Assembly (NCBI RefSeq): GCF_004114975.1
Contig: NZ_CP030052.1
Coordinates: forward strand, 620,001 to 684,000
DNA length: 64,000 nt
Direction: 5' to 3'
From: Bradyrhizobium guangdongense
GTDB lineage: Bacteria > Pseudomonadota > Alphaproteobacteria > Rhizobiales > Xanthobacteraceae
In this document: positions 46,370 through 54,508 of the stretch, piece after piece
Position numbering within the stretch: the stretch's first letter is position 1
How the letters are laid out: each line of letters begins with the position of its first letter
Program-made: the position numbers and the translations under genes
The notes under the pieces: generated by a model
What the model was told of the DNA's origin: nothing
Seen by the model: only the letters and a program-made list of their open reading frames with translations
Database searches by the model: none

Positions 46370-47965
46370 GTGCTTGATGCAATCCAGCTTGAATTGATTT
46401 GGCGAAGGCTGATTTCTCTGACTGAAGAGGCCGCTACGACGCTGCTGCGTACCTCCTTCTCATCCGTCGTTCGCGAGTCTAATGATTTTGCGTGCGTTCT
46501 CATGGATGCCGAAGGACGCTCGTTAGCGCAACCCGCTAACAGCATTCCATCCTTTATCGGTACCGTTCCGCGGACGGTTCGTGGCTTTCTCAAACAGTTT
46601 CCACATGAGACCCTCTCCGAGGGCGATATCCTGATCACCAACGATGTCTGGCTTGGCACCGGCCATCTGCCCGATATCACGGTAGCCAAGCCCATTTTCT
46701 TGAATGGCAATATTGTTGCGTTCGCTGGGTCGGTCACGCACGCTCCTGACATTGGTGGACGCATCCGTTCTGCCGATGCACGCGAGGTGTACGAGGAGGG
46801 ATTCCAAATCCCAATGATGAAGGTGGTTGAGGCGGGTCGAATGAACCGCACATTTGAAAGCCTGCTTCGCCAGAACGTTCGTACGCCAGATCAGACGGTA
46901 GGCGACCTTTATGCGCAGTTTTCTGCACTGCATCTGATGGAGGTGCGCCTCATTTCTTTGCTAAAGGAGTGGGAGCTCCGTTCATTCTCCGAAGTGTCTC
47001 AACAGATCCGCGGTCGGACGGAAGCCGCGATGCGGCGTGCGATTTCCGCAATACCGGATGGCGTCTATCATGCCACCGCCGTCAGCGATGGATTTGAAAA
47101 TAGCATCGTGTTGCGGATGGCGCTTAAAGTTCATGGTGATGAAATCGAGGTTGATTACCGAGGTACAGATCCTCAAGTGCAGCGCTCCATCAACGTCTGC
47201 GCTGCTTATACGACGGCATACACTGCCTATGGAATCAAAGCCGTTCTTACGCCCGACACGCCAAACAATGACGGTGCGTTGGAACCGCTCAATATTCATG
47301 CACCTCTTGGCTCAATTCTTAATTCAAAGCCGCCCGCAGCGGGCGGGGCACGCGCACTTATCGGACATTTCCTGCCGGCGATGGTCTTGCGTGCGCTGTC
47401 ACAAGTCGTGCCGGAGAGAGTCATCTCCGACGTCGGCTCACCTCTCTGGTGCGTAAACCTGGCCGGCGTCAAAGAGGATGGAAAGACTTTCGCTAACTTA
47501 TTCTTCCTGAACGGAGGCTATGGGGCCAGCGCGGCCTCGGACGGCGCAAGCGTGTTGTCTTGGCCGAGCAACATTTCCTCCACGCCCGTCGAGGTGCTGG
47601 AACGAACCGCGCCGATCAGAATTTGCCACCGCCGAATCCGATCGCGGACAGCGGGCAGCGGTCGGTTCACAGGGGGGGCTGGGCAGGAGTTTCTCTTCGA
47701 GAATCTAAATAAAGGGCCTACCATAATTTCCTTTATGGCTGAACGAACTAAGCCAGAAGCTGTGGCGAATGGCTTAGCAGGCGGCGATCCCGGCGCTGCC
47801 GGTGAGATCCAGATCAACACCGTTCGGGTTGATCCCAAGATACAACACACTATCGACTTTGGTGCCCGCGTTCTGCTGCGCACACCTGGCGCTGGCGGAT
47901 TTGGTGTTCCGATCCGCGCTCAGGAAGCGCTGGCCGAAGCCGATGGCGCCAAAGATTTTGTATAA
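46370..47965 (+). CDS. Hydantoinase B/oxoprolinase family protein
   Basis: 531-residue HyuB-type subunit of an ATP-dependent cyclic-amide hydrolase (N-methylhydantoinase/5-oxoprolinase/acetophenone carboxylase family). Typical blocks are RTSFSSVVRESNDFACVLMD, DILITNDVWLGTGHLPDITV, and the glycine-rich C-terminal region ending TPGAGGFGVP. The start is GTG with AAGGAG nine bases upstream. It is followed 17 bases later by the HyuA partner. The B-before-A order is the reverse of many hydantoinase operons. It likely opens a lactam or hydantoin-like ring of the imported compound (inference). Confidence 0.9.
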   Translation: MLDAIQLELIWRRLISLTEEAATTLLRTSFSSVVRESNDFACVLMDAEGRSLAQPANSIPSFIGTVPRTVRGFLKQFPHETLSEGDILITNDVWLGTGHLPDITVAKPIFLNGNIVAFAGSVTHAPDIGGRIRSADAREVYEEGFQIPMMKVVEAGRMNRTFESLLRQNVRTPDQTVGDLYAQFSALHLMEVRLISLLKEWELRSFSEVSQQIRGRTEAAMRRAISAIPDGVYHATAVSDGFENSIVLRMALKVHGDEIEVDYRGTDPQVQRSINVCAAYTTAYTAYGIKAVLTPDTPNNDGALEPLNIHAPLGSILNSKPPAAGGARALIGHFLPAMVLRALSQVVPERVISDVGSPLWCVNLAGVKEDGKTFANLFFLNGGYGASAASDGASVLSWPSNISSTPVEVLERTAPIRICHRRIRSRTAGSGRFTGGAGQEFLFENLNKGPTIISFMAERTKPEAVANGLAGGDPGAAGEIQINTVRVDPKIQHTIDFGARVLLRTPGAGGFGVPIRAQEALAEADGAKDFV

Positions 47966-47982
47966 GAAGGGTTAGATCCGAT

Positions 47983-50106
47983 ATGTACTCGCTTGGTATC
48001 GATATTGGCGGCACGTTCACCGACATTGTCCTCTATTGCACTGATGATGGTCGCGTTGTCGCACACAAGGAGCTGACGACGCCCCATGATCCAACAATTG
48101 GAGCCCTCGCCGGCGTAAAGCAGGTCGTTAACGCCAGCGGCACCGATCCCGATCAGATTGGTCGCGTGGTCCATGCGACAACGTTGTTCACTAACGCTCT
48201 CATCGAGCGTCGTGGCGCAAGGACCGGATTGATCACAACGAGCGGCTTTAGGGATACGCTCGACTTACAGCGGGAGTTTAAATACGATCTGTATGATCTA
48301 TTTCTGAAATTGCCAAAACCATTGATTGAGCAGGATGATCGCGTTGAAGTTAATGAACGCACCTTGTTCAACGGGCACATCCAGCATCCACTCAACGAAG
48401 ACGAACTTCTAATAAAAACACGCCGGCTGCTCGACAGGGGCGTCACTTCGCTGGCAGTTTCATTCTTGCATTCATATGCCAATGGGACAAATGAACTGCG
48501 AGCCAAGAGCCTAATCGAGCGGCATTTCCCACAAGTCCAACTGTCGATCTCGTCCGAGGTCTGCCCACAAATCCGGGAGTACGAACGAACGTCAACGACC
48601 GCCGCGAACGCGTATATCAAGCCCATTGCAGACAAATATTTGCGTGAACTCGAGGTGCAGCTAAAGGCCTTTGGAATACCAGGAGCACTTTTCATGATGC
48701 TCTCAAACGGCGGATTGACGCATATCGAGGAAGCGCGCCGTACGCCGATCGAACTGTTGGAGTCGGGGCCGGCTGCTGGCACATTGGTGGCCGCGTATTT
48801 CGGCAAACGCTCCGGATTTGACAATGTGCTTGCCTTCGACATGGGCGGGACAACTGCAAAGCTTGGCGTGATTGAGAACGGCGAGCCCCTGATCGCGTAT
48901 CAGTTTGAAGCGGCTCGCCAGAAGCGGTTCGCCCCAGGAAGCGGATTGCCGGTGAACATCTCGACTGTTGAGCTTATCGAAATCGGTGCGGGCGGCGGGA
49001 GCATCGCACATGTTGATGAGCTAGGAATGCTCAAGGTGGGGCCGCAAAGTGCGGGATCGCGACCTGGCCCCGCCTGCTACCCGAACGGCGGAACTGCGCC
49101 AACGGTTACCGATGCAAACGTTGTTTCGGGGGCGATTGACGTTGATAACTTTGCCGGTGGCACTATGGTTTTGCGCCGCGGAGCTGCAGAGGCGGCGCTC
49201 ACAGGCGTCGGGCACGCCATAGAGATGCCATTCATCAAAGTGGCGAATGGCATTCAGGCCATTGTTAACGAGACGATGGCAGCCGCCGCGCGTGTCCATG
49301 TTGCTGAGCGAGGCCACGATATAACTAAGTACAAGCTCATCGTGACGGGCGGTGGCGGCCCGATGCACGGTTGTGACGTCGCCAGACGTCTCGGCATCAA
49401 ACAGGTTATCTGTCCGCCGAATGCTGGCGTCGCGTCGGCACTCGGCTTGTTGATTGCACCCGCGCGTGTTGATCGCTCGAGAACGCTTGGCGCCCTGCTG
49501 GGATCGATGGAAATCGAGAAACTCGAAGCAGCCTTCAGGCGCCTGGAAGACGACACAAGGCGCGTGATTGCGCAGGCCAGATCTCCGCACAGTACACTTC
49601 AGATGGAGCGCCGCGCCGACATTCGCTTTGTGGGCCAAGGGTCGGAGCTGGTAACAGGACTGCCCGTTGGACCCTACAGCGAGAGCGAACGTGAAACTAT
49701 TCGCGCTGCGTTCATCCAGACCTATAAAGGTATCTTCGGCGATATCATACCCGATCTTGATCTTGAGATTATGAACATCCGTGTAACCCTGAAAGAAGTA
49801 CGAGAACCCGCGAAACTTGGTCGGATGGAAGACCCTCCTCGCTCGGAGGGATCTCGCTATCGACCCGTGTATGATGATGCAACTCGCGCTTGGGTTAAAG
49901 TCCCAGTTCTTCGACGATCGGAACTCGGGATTGCAGGATCGATCGAAGGCCCGGCCCTTTTGGATGAGCAATCATCAACACTAGTTGTGCCGCGCGGGAG
50001 CCGCATGACGTTGGACGCCTCTGGCAATGTCATTGTTCAGCTCAGGGATGATGGTGACAGTGTTACCGTTCCAGTAGCAGAGCACGCCACCGAAATCGGG
50101 GCGTAG
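47983..50106 (+). CDS. Hydantoinase A/oxoprolinase family protein
   Basis: 707-residue actin-like ATPase subunit of the hydantoinase/oxoprolinase complex. The N-terminal phosphate loop is GIDIGGTFTDIVLY, and a second nucleotide-binding strand is LAFDMGGTTAKLGVI. Other family blocks include VVHATTLFTNALIERRG and VTGGGGPMHGCDVARRLGI. It couples ATP hydrolysis to cyclic-amide opening with the HyuB subunit encoded just upstream. The gene ends 266 bases before an IS66 insertion that separates it from the rest of the catabolic block. Confidence 0.92.
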   Translation: MYSLGIDIGGTFTDIVLYCTDDGRVVAHKELTTPHDPTIGALAGVKQVVNASGTDPDQIGRVVHATTLFTNALIERRGARTGLITTSGFRDTLDLQREFKYDLYDLFLKLPKPLIEQDDRVEVNERTLFNGHIQHPLNEDELLIKTRRLLDRGVTSLAVSFLHSYANGTNELRAKSLIERHFPQVQLSISSEVCPQIREYERTSTTAANAYIKPIADKYLRELEVQLKAFGIPGALFMMLSNGGLTHIEEARRTPIELLESGPAAGTLVAAYFGKRSGFDNVLAFDMGGTTAKLGVIENGEPLIAYQFEAARQKRFAPGSGLPVNISTVELIEIGAGGGSIAHVDELGMLKVGPQSAGSRPGPACYPNGGTAPTVTDANVVSGAIDVDNFAGGTMVLRRGAAEAALTGVGHAIEMPFIKVANGIQAIVNETMAAAARVHVAERGHDITKYKLIVTGGGGPMHGCDVARRLGIKQVICPPNAGVASALGLLIAPARVDRSRTLGALLGSMEIEKLEAAFRRLEDDTRRVIAQARSPHSTLQMERRADIRFVGQGSELVTGLPVGPYSESERETIRAAFIQTYKGIFGDIIPDLDLEIMNIRVTLKEVREPAKLGRMEDPPRSEGSRYRPVYDDATRAWVKVPVLRRSELGIAGSIEGPALLDEQSSTLVVPRGSRMTLDASGNVIVQLRDDGDSVTVPVAEHATEIGA

Positions 50107-50316
50107 GGCTCTAATATGCAGGCCTGTCACGTCACGGCAGTCGCGTGGCGCCGCAGGATGTCATGCCGGGAGGCCTTCGGATCTCGAAGTCAACCAAGGC
50201 GCGAGGCAAGCTCTCGGATGGAAACGATCATACTCGCCCCCTCAGTCGCGTTCGTATGCATGCTCTAGCGACACCACCGGGCGGCAACGCGCGAGCCAGG
50301 AGGTGTCGAGCACGAT

Positions 50317-50334
50317 CCGCCGATCGATCGGCGG
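50317..50334. repeat. Perfect 18-bp palindrome
   Basis: CCGCCGATCGATCGGCGG reads identically on both strands. It lies 39 bases before the IS66 left end and next to a second hairpin. It could be an operator, a terminator remnant or a cruciform-prone target signal. Confidence 0.6.
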
Positions 50335-50341
50335 TGTTGTG

Positions 50342-50362
50342 CGGTAGAACGGTTTTCTACCG
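50342..50362. repeat. 8-bp stem hairpin beside the IS66 target site
   Basis: CGGTAGAA and TTCTACCG form a perfect inverted repeat around a five-base loop, ending two bases before the IS66 target duplication (50365). It may be a terminator stem after hyuA or a structural insertion hotspot. Confidence 0.55.
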
Positions 50363-50364
50363 TT

Positions 50365-50372
50365 GCCCTTCT
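50365..50372. repeat. IS66 target-site duplication, left copy
   Basis: GCCCTTCT, identical to 53546-53553. Eight bases is the duplication length characteristic of IS66-family insertion. Confidence 0.9.
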
Positions 50373-50391
50373 GTAACCGGCATGAGCCCCC
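50373..50391 (+). repeat. IS66 left terminal inverted repeat
   Basis: Starts GTAACCGGCATGAGCCCCC. It matches the reverse complement of the right end at 17 of 19 positions. Confidence 0.88.
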
Positions 50392-50456
50392 CACCTGGGC
50401 ATCGCGCGAATGAGCTGCGATACAGCCTGGCATGAACTGTTTTTTGGAGGTGGGCT

Positions 50457-50930
50457 ATGGCAGATGCCATGCATGAAGCCAGGCTTGATGCCAGGCAGGA
50501 AAGCGGCTCCTATCGTCGGATCGAGGTGATCACAGGGCAGCGTCGACGACGGCGCTGGACGGCTGAAGAGAAGGCTCGGATCGTGGCCGAGAGCTTCGAG
50601 GAAGGGGCCAATATTTCCGAGGTCGCTCGGCGCCATGGCGTTGTCCGTGGGTTGCTGACGGTGTGGCGGCGCAAGTTCGCGACGGCAGTGAGCTTTCAGG
50701 CGCCAGGCTTCGTGCCGGTCCGGATCGCTTCCGAGAGCGGTCCGGCGACGGCAGACGAGTCGGACCGGTTAGCGTGCGCGCATAAGGTGCCGCCGCAGAT
50801 GGCATCGGCTCCAGGCAAGCTTGGCGGAATGATCGAGATCGAGCTGGGCGGGGCACGCATCCGGGTCGAGCCCGGAGTGGAGCTGGCGACGCTTTCGACA
50901 GTGCTATCGGCGCTTCGGGGCATCCGTTGA
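50457..50930 (+). CDS. tnpA: IS66 TnpA (OrfA) accessory protein
   Basis: 157-residue first ORF of the IS66 element. It has an IS3/IS66-OrfA-like helix-turn-helix (RRRRWTAEEKARIVAESF, then SEVARRHGVVRGLLTVWRRK) followed by a variable linker and a C-terminal segment (MIEIELGGARIRVEP). GGAGG precedes the ATG. The frame is intact. Its stop overlaps the tnpB start region. Confidence 0.9.
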   Translation: MADAMHEARLDARQESGSYRRIEVITGQRRRRRWTAEEKARIVAESFEEGANISEVARRHGVVRGLLTVWRRKFATAVSFQAPGFVPVRIASESGPATADESDRLACAHKVPPQMASAPGKLGGMIEIELGGARIRVEPGVELATLSTVLSALRGIR

Positions 50931-51281
50931 TTGCATTACGGTCTGACCTCAAGGTGGTGCTGGCGGCACAGCCAGTCGACTTTCGCAAGTCGGTGCACAC
51001 GCTGTCGGCGCTGGTGAGCGAAGCGTTGCACGCGAACCTCGTATTGCGGCGACATCTTCGTGTTCCGCAGCAAGCGCGCGGACAGAGTGAAGCTTCTGGC
51101 ATGGGATGGTAGCGGCATGGTGCTGGTGACGAAGTGGCTGCACCAGGGACACTTCAGCTGGCCGCCGGTCCGCGACGGCGTGGTGCATCTGAGTGCGACA
51201 CAACTCGCGATGCTGCTCGACGGACTTGAGTGGACGCGTGTTTCACACAAGCCTGTGAAGCAGCCGGCCGTTGTCGGCTGA
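50927..51281 (+). pseudogene. tnpB: IS66 TnpB (OrfB), frameshifted
   Basis: The usual ~117-residue IS66 TnpB is present in two frames. The first part reads DLKVVLAAQPVDFRKSVHTL and ALVSEALHANL. The expected continuation (YCGDIFVFRSKRADRVKLL) is found one base out of frame, so an extra base lies near 51040. The second frame continues to DGLEWTRVSHKPVKQPAVVG. This breaks a protein required for IS66 transposition. A sequencing error cannot be excluded without re-sequencing. Confidence 0.85.
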
Positions 51282-51331
51282 GAGGCGAAGATTTTGCTGG
51301 AGCCTGTGATGGGCGGATATATCGTTCGATC

Positions 51332-52890
51332 ATGGCGATTCGTCCCGAAGCTCTTCCGACCGATGCAGCGGCTCTGGCCGAGATGGTGCTCGCGCTTGAC
51401 GCCGAGAACGAGAAGCTACGTGTGGCGATGCAGACGCTGAAGGAGATGATCTTCGGCAAGCGCTCAGAGCGGCTGGCGGCGATCGTGGCCGAGCAGCTCG
51501 CGCTCGAACTGGACGATCTCGCGACTGGCGTCACATCACCTGCGCCAGCCAACGACGATTTGCCTGCGACGAAGCCGGCTGGGAAGCCGCGCAAGAAGGC
51601 GAGGCGCAACATCGGCGCGCTACCCAAGCATTTGCCTCGCTGCGAGCAGGTGCTCGAGCCAGACACGACAGCGTGCCCGTGCTGCCAGGGCCTTCTGCAC
51701 CGGATCGGCGAGGATGTGAGCGAGGTACTGGACGTGATCCCGGCGATCCTGCGGGTACTGCGCACGATTCGTCCCAAATACGCCTGCCGCGGCTGCACCG
51801 ACGGCGTGGTGCAGGCGAAGGTGCTGCCGCGTCTGATCGACAGCGGCATGGCATCGACGGCACTCGTGGCTCACGTGGTGATCTCGAAGTTCGCCTGGTA
51901 TCTGCCGCTGTACCGCCAGGTGCAGATCCTGGCCGGTCAGGGCCTTCATCTCGACCGCGCGACGCTCGCCGGCTGGGTGAAGCGTGCGGCATGGTGGCTT
52001 AAGAGTCTTTATGAGCTTCAGCTGCGGACGATCCAGGCTTCGCCGCGGCTGTTCTGCGACGAGACGCCGATGCCGGTGCTCGATCCCGGACGACATCGCA
52101 CTCGTATCTGCCAGTTCTGGGCGCATGCGATGGATGATCGCCCATGGGGTGGCCCATCGCCGCCGGCGGTCGCCTATGTGTTTGCGGATGGCCGCGGCAC
52201 CGAGGAGATCGCCGGGCAATTGGCCGGCTTCTCCGGCATTCTGCAGGTGGATGGCTATGCCGCCTACAAAGCGCTGCCCGCGGTCAAGGCGGGGCGATCC
52301 AGCTGGCTTTTTGTCTCGCGCATGCCCGACGCAAATTCGTCGAGGTGTACAAGACGATGCAGTCGCCGTTCGCTCACGAAGTGATCGAGCGCCTGCAAGC
52401 GGTCTACGCCATCGAGGCCGAGATCCGTGGCTTGAGCGCCGAACAGCGGCTTGCCGCCCGCCGCACCAGGTCCGCACCGCTGATGGAGGTGCTGAAGGCG
52501 CGACTGACCTCGATGCTCGACCACCTGTTCTCCCAATCGAAGCTAGTGGAGGCCATCAACTATACGCTCAATCACTGGGACGGACTGACGCTATTTCTCC
52601 GCGATGGCCGCGTCGAGGTCGACAGCAACACCGTCGAGCGTTCAATGCGCCCGATTGCGATGGGGCGCCGTAACTCATTGTTCAGCGGCAGCGAGGGCGG
52701 CGCCGAGAGCTGGGCAATCCTTGCGTCGCTGGTCAATACGGCAAAGCTCCACGAACTCGATCCGCAGGCCTATCTGGCCGATGTGCTGGAGCGCATCGTC
52801 TCCGGTCAGACCAAGAGCCACCAGCTGCACGAACTTCTCCCCTGGAACTGGAAGGCGACCCGCGAGCTCAGCGCACGGGTGGCCGCATGA
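51332..52890 (+). pseudogene. tnpC: IS66 TnpC transposase, frameshifted
   Basis: The transposase of IS66, split by one frameshift near 52285-52300. The first frame holds the N-terminal leucine zipper (LALDAENEKLRVAMQTLKEM), the zinc-finger pair (CPCCQGLLHRIG and YACRGCTDG), and the first two catalytic aspartates (LFCDETPMPVLD; LQVDGYAAY). The second frame begins in IQLAFCLAHARRKF and contains the catalytic glutamate (SNTVERSMRPIAMGRRNS). The D-D-E triad is therefore never on one polypeptide. The end overlaps the passenger gene by ATGA. Confidence 0.88.
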
Positions 52891-53513
52891 CCCGCCGCCG
52901 CCGTTCATCATCTTCATCATCGATGGCGGCAGCCGCGATGCCGCTCGACGAACTTGAGCCTTGGCTACAGGCTCGTGCCGAGCAGCATCCCGTCGCCACC
53001 AGTCTTCCCATGCTCGACGGCTATGTCGCCGCGATCGTGGCCGGGCCGGTGTCGATGAGTCCGCTCGACTGGATCTGTCCGCTGCTCGCCATCGACGCCG
53101 ACGCATTCAACCATGGCGGCACGCCGGAGTTCGCCGCGATTTCGGCCGTCGCGCTGCGCCACAACGACATCAGTAATGTTCTTTCCACCGCACCACATCG
53201 GTTCGCACCGGTCCATGGCCGCAAGCCGAATGGCGACGTTGATGCGCGGCCGTGGTGTCAGGGATTCCATGCCGCCATGCGGTTGCGACTATCAGCCTGG
53301 GGCCCACTGCTCGACGTCAGCAACATACACCACGGCTTGCTCCTGCCCATCCTGCTGCATTGCGTCGACGATCAAGGGCGTCCACTGCTTGGACCACCAA
53401 GGAAAGGCCGCGAGACCGAGGAATTCCTGCGCAACGCCCATGCCGACATTCCGGACGTCGTCGAGGCCATGCGTCAGTACTGGATGCCGACCCGCTACGC
53501 TCGCACAGGCTGA
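52887..53513 (+). CDS. UPF0149 (YecA-like) passenger protein of the IS66 element
   Basis: 208-residue protein of the UPF0149/YgfB-YecA type. A serine/arginine-rich start is followed by the conserved blocks LPMLDGYVAAIVAGPVSMSP, DWICPLLAID and RPWCQGFHAAMRLRLSAWGP. It lies inside the terminal repeats and is ATGA-coupled to tnpC, so it travels with the element. Genes of this type are often carried by rhizobial IS66 elements (recollection, unverified). It lacks the C-terminal SEC-C zinc motif of longer YecA proteins. Function in transposition is unknown. Confidence 0.8.
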   Translation: MTRRRRSSSSSSMAAAAMPLDELEPWLQARAEQHPVATSLPMLDGYVAAIVAGPVSMSPLDWICPLLAIDADAFNHGGTPEFAAISAVALRHNDISNVLSTAPHRFAPVHGRKPNGDVDARPWCQGFHAAMRLRLSAWGPLLDVSNIHHGLLLPILLHCVDDQGRPLLGPPRKGRETEEFLRNAHADIPDVVEAMRQYWMPTRYARTG

Positions 53514-53526
53514 TCACTGCAGACGT

Positions 53527-53545
53527 GGGAGCTCATACCGGTTAC
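53527..53545 (-). repeat. IS66 right terminal inverted repeat
   Basis: Reads GGGAGCTCATACCGGTTAC on the plus strand. The reverse complement starts GTAACCGGTATGAGCTCCC, matching the left end. Confidence 0.88.
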
Positions 53546-53553
53546 GCCCTTCT
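53546..53553. repeat. IS66 target-site duplication, right copy
   Basis: GCCCTTCT, identical to 50365-50372 on the other side of the element. Confidence 0.9.
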
Positions 53554-53999
53554 GTGCGTCCCTCCCGAACTCGGCCGCCAGCCTCAGAGGTCGGCGCTCC
53601 TTTTTTCTGAGGAGTGAATGGCTACCGTCGCGGTTTGAGAGCGGCTTGGCTCGAGGATGAACGGATTCTGCGTAGGGGACTCCGAAGCATCGTCGCCTGG
53701 TCATCGTGACCGTTGGAGACCACCGGGCTGCCTAACACAGCTGGCATTTGAGGCGCCCGTGACCACGGATGAGTGGCGTTGGTAGGAGTATAATCAACGG
53801 TCAATGGCAATCAGCGCGCTGCGCGCCGCGCGCGGAACATGCGAGTTTGGTGCAACTATGCCTGATCCGAATACATGCCTTCAGTATCTCAATTGGATGA
53901 AGGCCAATGGCAATGATACGTCTTTGTTCGCTGTGGACGGGGCCGTCCTTCGCCACCGCTATCATGCTTTCGCTGGTACCTCAAAGGAGGGTCCATTAG
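53554..53999. other. Region between IS66 and the flavin reductase gene
   Basis: About 445 bases. A 99-codon open frame (53804-54103) overlaps the reductase start and resembles nothing I know. A 7-bp inverted repeat (CCTCAGA/TCTGAGG, 53583-53613) with a long T-containing loop is present just after the insertion site. The strong AGGAGG at the right edge belongs to the flavin reductase gene. A promoter for the downstream operon is presumably here but was not identified. Confidence 0.35.
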
Positions 54000-54494
54000 A
54001 TGATCGATGCAGGTCGCGCCATTGCCACAGCGACGCCCGAAACATTTCGAGAAGTGTCGCGGAAGTGGGCCTCTGGAATCGCCGTCGTAACTGCAGTCGA
54101 TAGTCACGGAGCGCTTTTCGGCACCACGATGAGCGCCGTCGTCAGCCTATCGATCAGCCCCCTGCAATACCTGATATGCATCGACAGAAAGTCGAACTCG
54201 CTCCCCGCCATCACTTCGACAGGGTGGTTTTGCATCAACATGCTCTCCTCATCCCAAGAGCGCATTGCGATGACGTTTGCAAAGAAGGGGACAGATAAGT
54301 TTTCGGCGATTTCCTATCGAGAAGGTCTAAATCGATTACCAATTATCCAGGACGTCGCCTCATATATTATCTGTCACCTGAACAGCAGCTTTGATGGCGG
54401 CGATCACGTCATAATCGTTGGCGATGTCATCGAGATCGGTCTCCACGATGCGTCTCCGCTGGTCTATTTGAATGGACGCTTTAATAACGGATGA
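54000..54494 (+). CDS. Flavin reductase (FMN-binding split-barrel family)
   Basis: 164-residue NAD(P)H:FMN reductase of the HpaC/RutF/DszD class. The family core is visible as FREVSRKWASGIAVVTAVD, TMSAVVSLSISPLQYLICID and FCINMLSSSQERIAMTFA. The C-terminal half contains DGGDHVIIVGDVIEIGL, where the histidine is typically conserved. AGGAGG lies 11 bases before the ATG. It most likely feeds reduced FMN to the LLM monooxygenase encoded at 43647. The two were probably closer together before insertion of the IS66 element. The stop overlaps a possible start of the aldehyde dehydrogenase. Confidence 0.88.
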   Translation: MIDAGRAIATATPETFREVSRKWASGIAVVTAVDSHGALFGTTMSAVVSLSISPLQYLICIDRKSNSLPAITSTGWFCINMLSSSQERIAMTFAKKGTDKFSAISYREGLNRLPIIQDVASYIICHLNSSFDGGDHVIIVGDVIEIGLHDASPLVYLNGRFNNG

Positions 54495-54508
54495 CTTGCG
54501 GGGAACAC

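Larger units (their letters stand above)
50373..53545 (+). mobile_element. IS66-family insertion sequence, frameshifted copy
   Basis: A 3173-bp element whose ends are exact. The terminal inverted repeats start GTAACCGG at both tips and match at 17 of 19 positions (50373-50391 and 53527-53545). They are flanked by a perfect 8-bp duplication. Inside, in order, are tnpA, tnpB, tnpC and a UPF0149-type passenger gene, linked by ATGA overlaps. tnpB and tnpC each carry a frameshift, so the copy is probably unable to move by itself. The intact target duplication indicates it arrived by ordinary transposition and has not recombined since. It splits hyuA from the downstream catabolic genes. Confidence 0.93.

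Noticed and set aside
50145..50435. ORF running into the IS66 left end, possibly an interrupted gene
   Set aside because: Joining across the target duplication gives only a short proline/arginine-rich tail; no protein family supports a disrupted gene.
52144..52384. Programmed ribosomal frameshifting in tnpC
   Set aside because: IS66 tnpC is normally a single frame and no slippery heptamer with a downstream structure was seen; a mutation or sequencing error is simpler.
53804..54103. 99-codon frame overlapping the flavin reductase start
   Set aside because: It runs 100 bases into a well-supported gene with a strong ribosome-binding site, and its tail is clearly an out-of-frame reading.
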